Shown here piece by piece: positions 32,696 to 45,649 of a stretch of 64,000 bases of DNA (the first letter of the stretch is position 1; every line of letters begins with the position of its first letter). Origin of the DNA: Acarospora socialis (lineage: Eukaryota > Ascomycota > Lecanoromycetes > Acarosporales > Acarosporaceae); contig JAMYGW020000012.1 in the NCBI GenBank assembly GCA_025617375.2, positions 558,001 to 622,000 on the forward strand, given 5' to 3'. The translations under genes were made by a program, and so were the position numbers. The notes under the pieces were generated by a model. The model did not search any database, was not told the DNA's origin, and saw only the letters and a program-made list of their open reading frames with translations.

Positions 32696-35600
32696 TTTGA
32701 TGATGAAGGTCTCTCCAAAGGTGGGACACTGATAGTGACGGTAGAATCGAAATCTGCTGCTCTGATGCCGTCAGCTTCGAGTCAAATAACCCAAGCACTG
32801 CGGTGAGGTCTTCCAAAGAGGAGGGTGTTCACCAGTTTGTTTATTCCACGACAGACCTCTGGTCGTCCGAGTAAGGAACCAAGTAAGAGTGAAGATCGCG
32901 GACTTATAAAAAGCGCAAAGACTCTGCCTGCGGCACGCAGTTGAAGAAGTGAAAGGGCAGAGCTGTGAAGTCCGTACGACGTGATATGGTCGAAAATTGT
33001 CCCAGCTACGCGTACCAGCCGCGATGGACGTACAGAGGAATGTAGGCCATATATGATTGACGCGGCAGGAACGGAATGAAGATCTTCAAGTCTTACCGGA
33101 CTGATGTTATACGTTTCAGATACTCGGATCTCTGGTTCTTGACGTCAAGTTACGATCGGTCTGAGATTTGCCAATATCTCACAAGGCAGCATAGGGCAAC
33201 TCAAACCACTTCTGTAAGGACACCATACGACTTGGACAATTCGGCAAGAGCGACCGCTCGTATATCAGAAATCGGTCGTTGCGATTTCAGCTTGTATCAC
33301 CTTTACAGCATGTTCCTCGAGCACTGTTTAGAGAGCTAGGTTGACTCTCTACTATTTCTTACCATCCCTCGCCTTCTTCCTACTCAGAAAATTCCATAAC
33401 CGGGGCAAGGGCTATTCACCGTTCCAAGGAAGGGGTTCAGCAGCACTGAAACATTCATCGTTCATGTGCACCTCACCAAGATCGAGGACCTTACCTGTCC
33501 TTATTGTTGAGGCTGGTTTGATATTTCATACTGGTCGGCTTGCAATGCGCGATGCAATCCATTGGCTGGTAAAGTATCACTCTGCATCGCATTGCTCGGA
33601 CCATTGCTGCTCAGCCCCAAGGCGTATTCGCGCCGTTGGGTAAAGCAGGTGTACCCCATTATGCACAGACCCATTTAGATGCAGATAGTTGACGGGTACC
33701 TGGGACCGCAGGGCAAGTCGACGCGGCGATAACTATCATGTCTCGACTGACCATACCGAATGGATCAGACTTGCGGAATTGGTTGCGCAACCTCGAGCCC
33801 GAGCCAATAACGATGGCTACAGATCCCAAAGAACTAGAGAGAATGCAATCAGCTTCCTGGAATGACGGGGAAAGACTCCCGCCCCTATTGAAGATCTCTG
33901 AGATCTACCTGCAAGCTGCGAGCACCCGCGGAGGCTTTACACCACAAAGGGATTTTCTTATCAATTTTCAAATTCTATTTCCGTGGATCTTGGCTTTACG
34001 CGTTCCGCTGTATATTTTATCTTCCCTATGTGCACTCTCTTATTCTCCGCGACTAGACCCACCTCGTCTTGCGGATTGGCTGTTCAGATCTGGGTAAGAT
34101 TGTGACTTGTCGTATAGGCCTGCAGCTTTTGGGATCAACGACCTGCATGAGCATATATCGGCAGGGCTCGGGACTAGTTATAAAAACATACAGGAAACTC
34201 AATCCTGATCCGGGCAGCTTCGATCGGGGATCTTCTGTATGTCATCTCGACTGTACCTACATCCGCTGCGCAGCGTTTGACAGCGGAAGCCAATGCGCCG
34301 CTGGTTCATCGTCCCATCTTTAGGTTACCATCCAGTGATACTACACTGGAGTCCGACACCCCACACCAGCCGAGTACCAATACTGCGAAGAAGACAGATG
34401 TCGAGCCCTTCATCGTTTAACTGCAAGGCGGACGGTGTAGGTGGTCTGAGCGCAACGGCGAGCTCAGACACACAGCTTATTGCGACGTTTCTTTCAAGTA
34501 GGCAGCAACATGTCTCAGCGGTAGCACTACTGTCCGGATTTTCCTCTTGAAGCCCCACATTATACATTCTTGTCTCGGTGGGGCCTTCACTCTCCAAAAA
34601 CTCTAGCTACTCTCTCATCTCTATGTCTCACGACAGCTGTTGCTTCTTTCCAACCAGGCTGCTCTCGCCGAAAACTGACAAGACCATCTTACCGTTACTC
34701 TCCTACCCATCACCTATCCCGCGCTCATGCAGAAGTCCAACGCTTTAGGACGGATACTACCTCAACCCCGCGCATGGTCACTACGGAGCAAAAAGACTGC
34801 ACGAATCTACTCTCGCCGGACTCACGATCAAGACCGTCCATCTCAAGCACATAACCTAGCCGATCTACTTAGGCGATTCTTCAACTTTTGGAGGGACGGA
34901 TTTATCTCGCTCTGGTTGTCTCTCATCCGTTAGGCAGAACACCATATCCTCCTTCCACAATGTGCGCCATCCATCTTTCCTCCTGTTCCTGTGTCTGCTT
35001 TTCAAGTCCTCCCAGTTGTGCGACCAGCTTGTTCCATCTTCCATAAAACGCCACTGACCCTTAGTCCACGGACCGACGGACCATAGCAACTACTTCCAGA
35101 GCTCTCATAAACCATCACCCTCTCTGCACGAACGACGTAAAGCTGAGAAGTAATCACGACTTCGTACCGCTCCGTCAATCCACCTCCAGCACAGTACCTA
35201 CTGTTATCTTTCCTCCCTTCCCCTTTCCTTTACTCCATCCTTCCGTCCTGACTCGCCATTCCTCTAAGAAACACCTTCTCTCAAGCCTCTAAAACTTTTC
35301 CTGAGCTAGATCCCTTTCTAGCGACGCGCCGTATCAAGACACTCGGAGACGACTTCGTACGATTGGCCCTGGCCCTTCCTCTATACACGTAACTGGAGCG
35401 AGAGGTCCGTGTGTCTTGCATCATTCCCCTCTAACAGGCCTGGCACGGCGTCTGTAGAGCACTCTAGTTTCGGCTCACGCAGGTTTTGCGTAGCAGCGCT
35501 AGTCAGCAGGGAGAGTTACGTTAGAATACTTGCAAAGAGGCGGACATGTTGATCGTAATAGACTTGGGAGTCTTGTACGCTTCATTGGAGACTCATGGTG

Positions 35601-36003
35601 GTGATGAAGTACAAGCACTGAAGCAGGACCCCGTTCCGAAACAGGGCAGTAATGTAGATACACGTACAATTCTAACTAATCGTGCGCATCGAGTAATCTA
35701 TCTCAGCTAGAAAGGGAGAAGACTAGGTACGCAAGCAACGGCGACGACTACCTACGTCCTCCCATGGGTTGCCCATCTATCCGCCGCCGACCATGTGCAA
35801 AATTCACAATAATTACACCTAGGCCCCAATACCCACAAGGTCCATCCATCCATCGCCGATTCCTACCAGTCAATGTCCCGAACCCAAACGCCCTCGTCCA
35901 AAACTTCCTAATCCTAGGGTATCGATAACGAAAATCGTCTCGGTCGTCGTCCACGTACCAAGCCATGAGCAGAGCAAACAACCCAACATCTCATCTGATC
36001 GCA
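32696..36003. other. 3.3-kb gene-poor region
   Basis: The largest gap in the window, between the C2H2 gene (start at 32695, -) and the end of SPT20 (36004). A TTTATAAG motif at 32903-32910, seen on the plus strand as cttataaa, could be the C2H2 TATA box. An ATG frame at 33738-34097 (+), 119 codons (MSRLTIPNGSDLRNWL), has no family match. 34560-35400 is pyrimidine-rich on the plus strand. No gene is supported, but a long leader or non-coding RNA cannot be excluded. Confidence 0.5.
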
Positions 36004-38994
36004 TCACATCCCCATGCCCCTCCCCATGCCCTGTCCCTGTCCCTGCCCCTGCCCCTGCATCCCACCTCCCAAACCCCGCATCATCGCCCCGCCATTCTGC
36101 GCCTGCTGAGCGTGCTGCAAGATCTGGCGCTGCTGGAACTGCTGTACCTGCTGGGCGGCTAATTTGCGCGCTTGCTGGATCATCTGAGGCGGGATAGGGT
36201 TGCCGCCGAATCTCTGGTTGAGGCCGGCCATGAGCTGTGTGAAGCGCTGTTGCATCAGCTGTTGTTGTTGTTGGGTGAAAGGGGCGGTGATGGGGCCGCC
36301 GTTGGAATTCGGGTTGGGGGCGCCGTTGGGGAGGACTTGCATGCCTTGCTGCTGGCGATGCTGCTGCTGCTGCTGTTGTTGCTGGACGGTTTGTTGTTGG
36401 GCTTGGGCTTGAGCTTGAGCTTGGGCCTGGGCTTGGAGGTTCGCCATCTGTTGCTGGGTTTGGCGCTGCATTTGCTGCATGTACATCTGCTGTTGGAGTT
36501 GTTGCGGGCTCGACTGGCCTGCGTATGTCTGGGCGGCCAGATGTTGGACGGCGGCTGGGGACATTTGGTTGTTTGGGGAGGCGTGCAGCTGTTGTTGCTG
36601 TTGGTGGTGGAGGGCTTGCTGCTGCTGCTGTTGTTGTCTGACGAGCATGGCTTGTTGCGTCAGTTGGGCGCCGTTCATGTGTGGAGTGCCCATCATGTTG
36701 TGAGCCATGACTGGTGTGTGCGCGACGGCCGACCCTGCTGGGCTGGCGTGGCTCATCCGTGGTGTGGGTGTGACGTGCCGGGTTACAGGTGTTGCCTGTT
36801 GAATGCTGGGGGTTCCTTGCGGCATTTGCGGGGTGCCATGCCTGCTCGGTGCTTGCTGACTGTTGCGCTGGCTTGTTTGTTGTGCCATAGCAGCCGCAAC
36901 GCCAGGGTGAGGGTGCTGAAGAGCGGACCCAGGACGTCCAGGGCTCCCTGCACCTTGATTGGACGAGGTGATGTTCATCGGCACGCTTTGACCTGGATGG
37001 CTGACCCCAATTTGGCCGACTAGGGGTGAAGACCCATGTGGCGTCTGGTGACGCACGATTGGAGATGAGTGCTGGCCTTGCGATGCTTGAAGCATTTGTT
37101 GCTGTTGCTGCTGTGGGGTCGGTATAATGCCGTTCTGCTGCGCATGGGCTTGCTGGTTCTGAGCCGTAACCAGCTGTTGTTGCTGCTGCTGGGCTTGTGC
37201 AAATTTAGCTTGGTGCATCTGCCGCGCATGCCTCTCTCTCAAGGCTCGTTCCTGATTAGCTTTCTCTTCGAATTCTCTTCGCCTGTCGAGTTCCATTTGC
37301 TCCTGCTGCAGTCGCTTTGCATGATCCTGTTGTATCTTCTTCTCGTGTTCTTGCTTCGCCTTCTCTTTATGTTGAATCTTAATGCTCTCTAGAGCCTTAA
37401 ATCTCGAGAATCGGGGTTCGAAAGATGCCGCACCAGGTTGGCCGTCCGCTGCTGCAGATTTCGCACCAGCAGCCGCATTTGACAGTGCGGGAGCCAGACG
37501 TTCATCCATGAGAAGCATGAACCTTTCCTCTTCTGCCGCGAGCGCTTCGTCCGCTGCCAGCTCGGCGATCGTTCGCTTCCGAGACTTAGGCGAAGGAGGT
37601 TTGCTTTGGTGCAATGGGTGTTTTAACATCCCCAAGACTTTCTGTGCATCTTGAAAGCTGGCCACTGGTTCGAGATACAGCGGTGATGCGGTAGTGGCAA
37701 TCAGTTTGCTTTCGAACTCATGTAGATCCTTGGAGTCAAGTGACGTCTTTTGTCTCTTAGCCAGGGAACCTCCATTACTCGCTGGCGTTTGCGGCAGGGC
37801 TGATAAGGGTGTTAAAGAATGGGGAGTTGTTGCCGAAGCTGGTGTGCGATTGCTGTTTGGGACTTGCGATTGTCTCCTGGCCAGTCTTGGATTTGGCGAG
37901 GTGGCAAATATAGTCAGCTCGGCTTGCAGCGAAAGCTCGGTCGGATGAAGCACTGTCGTGTAAACTTTTGGCGTGTTGACAGATCTCTTCGGCGAGCCTT
38001 CAGATGATTTCTCAGCTGCGGGTATATTTTCCCTTTCCGCTCCAGGGTCCGCTATTTCATCTGTGTCAGCAGAGGCCTCAGCGGCAACCGAGGGCTTGAC
38101 CGGTCCATCCGTGGCGTCATCTCCGGCCGAGTCAGATTGAGGAGGAGATGGATAAGGTACATAGGGTGATGGAATGAGATGTTGGTTGTAATTATGTATC
38201 GAGAAAGGGATTGACTTCTCGCCATTTGCCGTGTTTGATGATGGGTTCTGCAACGAGTCGGACACAGATCTATGGTCAACAATCTGGACGATCAGACAGC
38301 CTGTAGTGCAGAATTTTAGCGACCGTTCCACGTATATGCTCAACGTCAGGCCTACCATCATAAAACTTCACGTTCGAGGCAAAGAGCTCTTCTAGCATGT
38401 CATGAGGTATAGTTTGCGACCTGATATGTTCCAAAATAACCCTCATGGGCGAGTTATACCCGAAACTACCATCTTGTTGATCGAAACGGAAGTGAGTCGG
38501 ATGAAGGTGCAGTAACAGCGAGGGAGAACTCTTGCGGTGCTTCTTCAGTATGTACGATGTAGTTTTCACTTCAATGGCTGAGGGTTAGCTCTACAGTTTG
38601 AAGATCACCCCTTGTACCGAGCTGGAGGTGATATACCTAAAGGCTCTGGAAGCCGCTTGACGGACTTTCGATCCAGACCCATGCCGTCTACACTTGCGCC
38701 TCTCCCGATAATCTTGCCCTGCTTCGTGTGCACATCTCCTGGTCTTTGTGACTCTCGCCTTGGGCGGCCGCTCAATCTTGGTCCAGCGCCGTTGACACTA
38801 GATCCAAGGGTAGATGCTGGAACTGGAGGGTGTTTGATGCCTGCAGGAGGGCGTTTCGAACTGAGAGACGGAGACGGCGAGGAGCGTGAAGACTTGAGGC
38901 CATTGACGGCGCTTTGCGTTGAGGATGGCGGAGGACGCTTCATCTTCGGGTGAGGCTGGGCTAGGACCTGTGAGTCCTCTGTCGCAATCCCCAT
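36004..38994 (-). CDS. SPT20: SAGA complex subunit Spt20
   Basis: Exons 38994-38637, 38568-38356 and 38300-36004 give 955 aa. Spt20 is a structural subunit of the SAGA co-activator. The Spt20 domain spans exons 2-3: TSYILKKHRKSSPSLLLHLHP, FRFDQQDGSFGY, SPMRVILEHIRSQTIPHDMLEELF, FYDG|CLIVQIVDHR. A later conserved block is HPTELSLQAELTIFA with SLDSKDLHEFESKLIATTASPLYLEPVASFQDAQKVLGMLKHPL. The C-terminal half is Gln-rich, with many short Q tracts interrupted by His, Ala and Met, ending in a Gly/Gln/Met repeat. Both introns are phase 1 and canonical. The long Q-rich tail makes the three other frames open here; they are shadows. Confidence 0.95.
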
Positions 38995-39484
38995 CTCGGT
39001 GATGATAGAAGTGTGCTACCCTTATAGAAAGCAGTGGGATCGGAATCAACTAAGGATAAGCTGGAGGAGCCGCAACGCTCGTACTTCGTAGCATTAGATG
39101 TCCGGCTAGGCGTAGCGACATGTGGTGGGAGAAGCGCCAGTGGAGATACAGGAGCAAATGTAGTTCACTGGTGCTTTGGCTTTCGCGGCAAGTAAGAAAA
39201 GATAATGTAACACGGTTACATCTTGTTGTGGATTGGGAGTTGTAAGCGGTTGCGCATCTGGATCTCAAAGAATGCCAAGACCTCGATGCGTTTCCAATCG
39301 CAATCGGGCGGTCACGTGCGGTTAGAACGAAACGGTTCAGGATGCGTCTTTATCTCAACCAAGCAGTGCTCATTGCTGACATGCGACAAGAAGTGTGCTT
39401 CGTCAAAGTTAGGCTTGGTATACTACACGGAAATACGATGATATCCTTGCTGACTACCTGAAAGTTCATCCAGAAAACAAATCA
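38995..39484. promoter_or_regulatory. intergenic; SPT20 upstream region
   Basis: A 490-bp gap. A CACGTG E-box lies at 39313-39318, about 320 bp upstream of the SPT20 ATG. No gene is seen. Confidence 0.4.
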
Positions 39485-40866
39485 TTACTCCTGACCTCCA
39501 ACCCTCCGTCGCCAGTCTTCCCGTACTCGGAGACCTTCGACAACTTCAATGCCTTTTCCTAGGCCTATCCTACTGTCCTTCTCCCACCATTTATCTCTTC
39601 CTTCGTTTCCTGAATGACCCATATCATCTTCACTGTCAACCAAACCGCCGTGTCCACCCTCGTCGCCTACGACTAGGATGACCTGACCGACCCAGTCGGA
39701 AATATGTGCGACTGCATCGCCACCGGTACCCGACAGCCTCTCTTGAATGTAAACAATCTCAGGGCTGAGATGTCGGAGAAGATGCACGTGACCGGTAGGG
39801 GTTGTGAAAGGAAGAATCATCGTATCATTCTCCACGAGCGCTCGTGCTTGGCTGTAAAATGCGTTAAATAGAGGAGAAGCGGCGGAAGACGATGATGTAA
39901 GAGGTTGGGAGGAAGACAACGGTTTTTCCGCTTCCTCGCCAGGAGTGTGTATGTCTTCGTGGTCGATGTTCGAGAAAGACGAGGTGATCGATGCTGTAGG
40001 TCGTTCAATGCGTGAAGATGCCAGAGGATGCTGTTTTAGGTCTGGCGCATAGATGAGAACAAAAAGGCGTGTCTTCTCCCCATCCACATGCTCAGGGAGG
40101 TGGGATAAGATGGACTGCGGTGTACAGTGTCAGTTTCTCTAAGCTTTTAACACCTATGAGGAAGCCTTACCGCATGCTCCTGGTGATAATCCATCTCTTC
40201 CTGCGTACCAGCGTCATGACTCGACTCCGAAGTGACTACAATGGCGACTGTCTTTCTTTTCAAGCCACCATGACGCTGCGGGACCACAGTATGCTGACGG
40301 CTTGACGCGTCAGCTGCTGTTCTCTCGGGATCAAGGCCTTTTGCCACGGCTCCTTGTTGTGTACTGAGCCCGTCGTTACGCGACTCGGCTTCTTCAGACC
40401 ACCTAGAATGATCTTCATAGTCTGTTTTGTCTTCTTCCCTGATCGAAGACAGAGCGCCCCCAACAACAGCGCCTGCGGCAGCTACGCCAGCGGCCACCTT
40501 GCGGCTAGCACCATCGAAGAGCTGCTGCGGACTTGGGGTCCGACGAAGTGCGCCTGACATGCGGGCCATCATGCTTGCATCCTCTCCGTGAACAGCACCG
40601 GCACCTGATACATCTTCTGACTCCCGGGACCGTAAACCAGCATAGCCTGAGGCATCCGGTGGGTGATCATCCCGGCGCCTGTCCTCTCGGTTATAGTCGT
40701 CGTCGCCATCGTCACGTCGTTCGCTCCAGATCCAAGCCGCAAGGCCTATGGTCGCAGCCGTGACGGTAAAGGCCAGCGGTACCCAATAGCCAAGAGTGCT
40801 TCTCCGCGATGACGCGCCATAGGTTTGGCGGCGCTGCCGTTCGTAACGATCGTAAGAATAAGACAT
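39485..40866 (-). CDS. PEX22: Pex22-like peroxin
   Basis: Exons 40866-40171 and 40114-39485 give 441 aa. Pex22 anchors the ubiquitin-conjugating enzyme Pex4 to the peroxisome membrane for recycling of the import receptor Pex5. A single N-terminal membrane segment (LGYWVPLAFTVTAATIGLAAWIW) follows a short basic stretch. The conserved cytosolic domain begins at KRKTVAIVVTSES and runs EEMDYHQEHA|SILSHLPEHV, RLFVLIYAP, ALVENDTMILPFTTPTGHVHLLRHLSPEIVYIQE, AHISDWVGQVILVVGDEGGHGGLVDS and IEVVEGLRVREDWRRRV. This is the filamentous-fungal Peroxin-22-like family as I remember it. The start is the first ATG; the frame upstream has only a TTG. Confidence 0.85.
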
Positions 40867-41275
40867 CGAGTTCAAACAGACTATCGCAACTACCTATACT
40901 GGGCAGTCACGATAAGGTGACTTCTCATAATGTGTAAGGGAATGCTGGTATACAGCTCCGTGAGGCTGGGGATGTTTGGTGGGGGCGGGAACTCTAGGTA
41001 TAAAGCTGGGATGACTCAGCAAATGATTGTAACCGTGACCGAAAACCGCAGTTCCTAACCTTAGGGTTTCTCATTGTTGACTTTATTCCACGTCTTCGAG
41101 GCTGCGGGTGGGATAGGCAACGCTCTATGAATCTGCCGTGCCTTTTTTTGGCCAAGAACCATAGCCTTTATTCTTTTAACATGTGCTTCCCTTGACGACT
41201 AAACGCAAGCCTCATACCCATCTTTCCCCTTGACCCTCGGACAAGAACTCCGCCAGACCTAAGCACTCGTTCATT
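40867..41275. promoter_or_regulatory. shared divergent promoter with Gcn4/CPC1-type site
   Basis: A 409-bp gap between the Pex22-like gene (-) and eIF2B gamma (+). TGACTCA, the Gcn4/CPC1 core, lies at 41012-41018 and TATAAAG at 40999-41005. The TATA orientation fits plus-strand transcription, but the site is only 146 bp from the Pex22-like start, so either gene could use it. Confidence 0.6.
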
Positions 41276-43366
41276 ATGCCTCACGCTCAACCAGTGCCAA
41301 CTCCAGGCTTTCAGGCTTTGATCCTGTGTGGGCCTGGAGTCTCCCTGAATACATTCACATCGTCTCCTGAAGAGTTTCCCAAAGCCCTTGTACCGATTGC
41401 GAACAGGCCGATGCTATGGTATTCACTTGACTGGTGCTATCGTATGGGCATTACAAGTAAGGGTGGAATCTCATGTGTTGCATTCGTTTGCTACAGCGTT
41501 GTCTCAATTCGAAGTTCAGCGCATACATCCCTGACAGCTCTTCATAAGCAGCAAAGCAAGCCTCCGTGTTGAAAAGTTTTCTCTCAAGCATTGCTACTCT
41601 GTTTTCACTTTCCATGTTGTCATGGTTTCTCGCTATGATATAGTGGGCTGTGGCTCTAGGCCCGGCCACCGCGAGCCTCATTCCCTTAGCTGCAAGTTCC
41701 CGTACGTCTGTCTTAGTATTACCAAGAAGAACTTATGTTCTTCTAAAATCTCTATATCACAGCACCTGCATCGCCGCGGTCTTCGATCTGATATATTCTC
41801 CGTACAGACATACACCTAGTCACAGCCCCGTCCTCGGCGACCGCCATAGAAGCGGCTCTATCTCAGAATCCTCATCTCACATCACTACCCGCGCCCAGAG
41901 CGGATATTCTTGCACCCGAGGGTTTGTCGCAGAACACCGGTACTGCGGAAATTCTCCGTCTCCCTGAAGTCCAGGCAGCAATAACCGGAGACTTCGTAAT
42001 CCTTCCCTGCGATCTCATCTGCGAGGTTGCCGGCGAGGCTCTGCTTGAGGCATGGATGATTCAAGTGGGTGGTCTCGGGGGTGCTACTGGCGGAACTTCG
42101 GAATTTCAAGGTCCCAAGATGGGACTGGGAGGCGAGAGAGGGGGACGACGAGGAGGGTTGGGGTTATGGTATCAGACTAAAGGGGAAGGCAGCGTCAAAG
42201 GCGAAGAGACAGACTTTGTAGCAACAGCGTCAATAGAGGCGCCCATAGTACCACCTCCGGAGGGCTCTCTCCGACCAAATATCGCTAATCTAGTCTACTC
42301 GACCCCTACAGACACGCTTAACGATATCACCGAAGAGAAGAAGAGCTTTCCCATCAGACATTCGCTCATACGCAAGCACAGTCGGATCAAGATGCTCACA
42401 ACTTATCGAGATGCACACGTCTACTTCTTCCCCTACTGGGTTCTGGACATGGTCAACCGCAACGCGAAAATGGACAGCATTAGCGAAGACGTCGTCGGCT
42501 GGTGGGCGAAAGCGGGATGGCAAGACGGACTGGGCGACAAGCTCGGACTACGAGAGATTTTCGAAGGTCCTGAGGACAAGGAAGGCGAAAGCGGCAGCCA
42601 CCACAGCGGGCTCATCGAGGAAGACATCGACCTCCGCAACCTGAGCACCACTTGGAGAAGCGATCTACGCAATGGCTCCAAACCACAAACGCAAACGAGC
42701 TTTGCATCAAGGGTCCCAGACCCCAAACTACGCACCCTGCAAGCTCCGGCCGCAAAACGAAAACTGAGGATACCGCCCATGCTGGCCTACATCCACCCTC
42801 CGGAACCCACCGCTCCGCTCATCAGAAGAGTCGACACCGCCGCCCTTCTCCTGTCCGTCTCCCTCCGGCTCGCGAAACTCGAATCAATAGAAGAGATCGG
42901 CCGCACAGCGTCTTCGCCGTTCGCGCATGCCCACAAGATTGCGTTCCCAGGAGGAGTCGCGCAGCGATGTACGGTGACGAAAGCGGACTGCCTGCTCGCG
43001 GAGAACGTGACGGTGGAGGAGAAGGCGGTGGTCAAAGAGTCGGTCATTGGCGTCAACTGCCATATCAAGAGCGGGGCGCGCCTGACGAGATGCGTGCTGA
43101 TGGACGGGGCGGTCGTGGGCGAGGGCTGTCAGCTTACGGGTTGCATTCTGGGGAGAAGATGTCAGATCGGGCGGAAATCGACGTTGAAAGATTGTGAGGT
43201 GCAGGAGGGTAATGTGGTGCCTGAGGAGACGGAGGCGAAGAATGAGAAGTTTATGGTCTTTGAGGGCTTGGATGATGGTGATGAGGGTGGGGCAAATGAG
43301 GATGCTTTTGATGCTGGTGGAGCTGATGATATGGTTGTTCAAGATAAATCTATAGATAGAGATTAA
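41276..43366 (+). CDS. GCD1: eIF2B gamma subunit
   Basis: Exon 41276-41456 and last exon 41820-43366 join in phase (A|TC) to give 575 aa. eIF2B is the guanine nucleotide exchange factor for eIF2; gamma pairs with epsilon in the catalytic subcomplex. The N-terminus is a nucleotidyltransferase-like fold: QALILCGPGVSL, EEFPKALVPIANRPMLWYSLDWC, then ATAIEAALSQNPHL and NTGTAEILRLPEVQ, GDFVILPCDLI. The C-terminus has left-handed beta-helix hexapeptides (VTKADCLLAENVTVEEKAVVKESVIGVNCHI...). The 363-nt gap between exons is several times the local intron length. The alignment I recall lacks about four residues at the junction, so a 12-nt microexon probably lies inside. Confidence 0.9.
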
Positions 43367-43476
43367 AGAAAGAGTTCTTGTGACCGGTATGTTTCTTATT
43401 TTTGTGCCTGCAATCAGACTCAGGGTTTCCATACCAGATGCACGCTCGAGAGGTATATGTACACTCAGTAGGTGCT

Positions 43477-45649
43477 TCAATAGACAGTCGCAGGGCCCTC
43501 GAAGTCCTCCCGAGTTCCGTTTACAGCGGAAACGGGCTCTACCAACCCTTCATCTCTCAGCTCCTGCACCAGCTGTTGGAACTCTACTTGCCCTCTCCGC
43601 GCCCTTATGGGTGCGTGAAACAGTCCATCTTCTCTTTCAACATCAAGGATGAGATCGCCAACCATGTCCCACTCCTCCGCTTGCACAAGAGCCCTCAACA
43701 CAACAGTCAGCGCCTCCCAGCCCGGAACTTTCCCTTCCCTTGCCATCCTCCTGAGGAACACCATCATCTTCCCGGATTCGCCTAGTTTACCGTACCCTTC
43801 GAGCATACGGTCGTAGAATATGTTATCGACCACTCCGCGCTCGAGCCGAATGCGATTCCAGAGTACGTCCAAGGCAGCTAGGTCGGGAGGGTGCTGCGAG
43901 AAGTAATAGGTGAGGAGGATGGTGTAGATATGAGGCGAAGGCTTGATGTTTCGACTGGCCATATGATCCAGGACCGCGCGTGCTGCTGGGAGATTAGGGT
44001 TCGAGGACTTGAGGAGATTGTCGATGATGGTGCCGTAGGAGATTGTGTTTGCCTGAACGCCGCTCTCCTCCATCTGAGCCAGAACGGCTGCAACGGCCTG
44101 TTCCTTGCTTGCGGCAGACTGATCCGAAGCAGACAGAGTATCGTCCCGAAAGAGTCCGTCGATAATGGTGGTGAAGGTTACAACGTCCGGTTGGATTTTC
44201 AGGGCTTCCATCTGCTGTAACAAGCGGCTTGCTTCCTCGGTTCTTCCGTCTCGAACTGCGGATCCAAGCAGGGTGTTGAAAGTTACGATATCAGGTTCAA
44301 TCCCAAACTTCTTCGCCCAAGCCAGAATCCTTGGAGCAAGCTCACGTTTTCGAGTCTTGATTAAGGCCGCCATTACAACATTGATAGTAGTCGTGGTAGG
44401 TTTGGCCACCTCAGCACGATCACCGGTTGGTGCGTTAGCGCTGGATGAACGGGCCCTGGATTTCGCAGCTCCGGTTGCCTCAAGCCAGATTCTGCCCATC
44501 TCGTAGAGCGCCCTGAGCCCCATATCCCATTTGCCACTGTGTATGAGGGCGCCTATCCTGGTTGTCCATGAGCGTACATCGGGATTAACACCCGCAGCGC
44601 GCATTTTGCCCCAAATAATCTCGACAGATCTTGGGTCTCTTGCTCTTTGACACCCCTGCAGCATAGCTCCCCAGGTAGCTTGCTCCGGCTGTCGGCCTGA
44701 CAACACCATGTGGTTCCAGATATCGATTGCCTTATCTGATCGACCTAAAGTCATGTAGGTGAAAAGGAACATGTTGTAGACCTTCATCGGAATCTGAAGA
44801 GACGTCGCTTCCACTCCTGGCACCTTGCCTATCTCAACTGAGACGGTCATCGAGGCTTCCGCCTTTGTACCTTCAGTGGCCACGGGTTGGACTGGTGCTT
44901 CCGGGTATAGCTGCGTAACCACATTCCACAAGGCGTCGGCACGCTTGAAGTCCGTTCTCTCTATAGCATGACCTAGTCGTTTGATGACGGTATCCACAGC
45001 AGTATTCCGTGACTCATTGCTACCACTTGCTCTGAACTTAAGATCGTCACCTTCTGCGTCGAGGGCGCCTTGACTAAGTAATTGTTAGGATACGAAGAAC
45101 ACTCTGCAGGTTAAAGGCTCACTCTTTGTTGTCTGTCGGTTGTCTCTGGTGCACCGGTAGTCTCTTCAACGTTGTGATCGGTGGTCTCCGCACTTTAGAA
45201 AGCCTCCGGAAAGAAGGTTTTCTTTCTGTAGGGTTGGAAGCATTGGTCCCTGCATCTAGGCTTAGTGGCCGAGAGCTGTTGCTTCCATTCTCGCTTGTAA
45301 CATCGCTCTCTTTGGCTTTGGAGGCAGAGTATCGACCTTTATAAACACCGTTCCTAGTCTCGTCACGAGGGGAAAGGAACAGGCTTTCAAGAATATCGTC
45401 CCTTGAATTCCTTGCGAGGAGCCATTGTCGCTGCCTGGGAATTGAAGCTTTTTTGGCTCTGTTTCGGCCAGAAGAGGGCTGCAGGTTCGTACGCTCATCT
45501 CCTCTTTGTGTTGTTGCGGCTCCGTCATGACCAGGTTGCGGTTGGTTGAATGATATGAAGCTTGCTTTGGACTCCCATTGCAGCTTTCTAAACCTCCGCG
45601 CCTTTTCTCCTAATCTTCGACAGCTTGCACATATATAGCGAGTCGACAT
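43477..45649 (-). CDS. pentatricopeptide repeat (PPR) protein, probably mitochondrial
   Basis: Exons 45649-45123 and 45073-43477 give 707 aa. The first 170 residues are basic, low in acidic residues and start MSTRYICASCRRLGEKARRF, fitting a mitochondrial presequence. From about residue 260 there are PPR-type helical hairpins, for example WGAMLQGCQRARDPRSVEIIWGKMRAAGVNPD, VTFNTLLGSAVRDGRTEEASRLLQQMEALKIQPD and ISYGTIIDNLLK with HIYTILLTYYF. PPR proteins bind organellar RNA and act in its processing, stability or translation. The target is not readable. Only 110 bp separate its stop from that of eIF2B gamma. Confidence 0.87.

Noticed and set aside
33738-34097. 119-codon ATG frame in the gene-poor gap
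   Set aside because: Composition and content do not resemble a known protein, and the neighbouring frames are equally open. Kept only as a note in the intergenic entry.
36172-37023. Long plus-strand Leu/Gly/Cys-rich frames
   Set aside because: Shadows of the Gln-rich CAG/CAA tracts of SPT20 on the minus strand.
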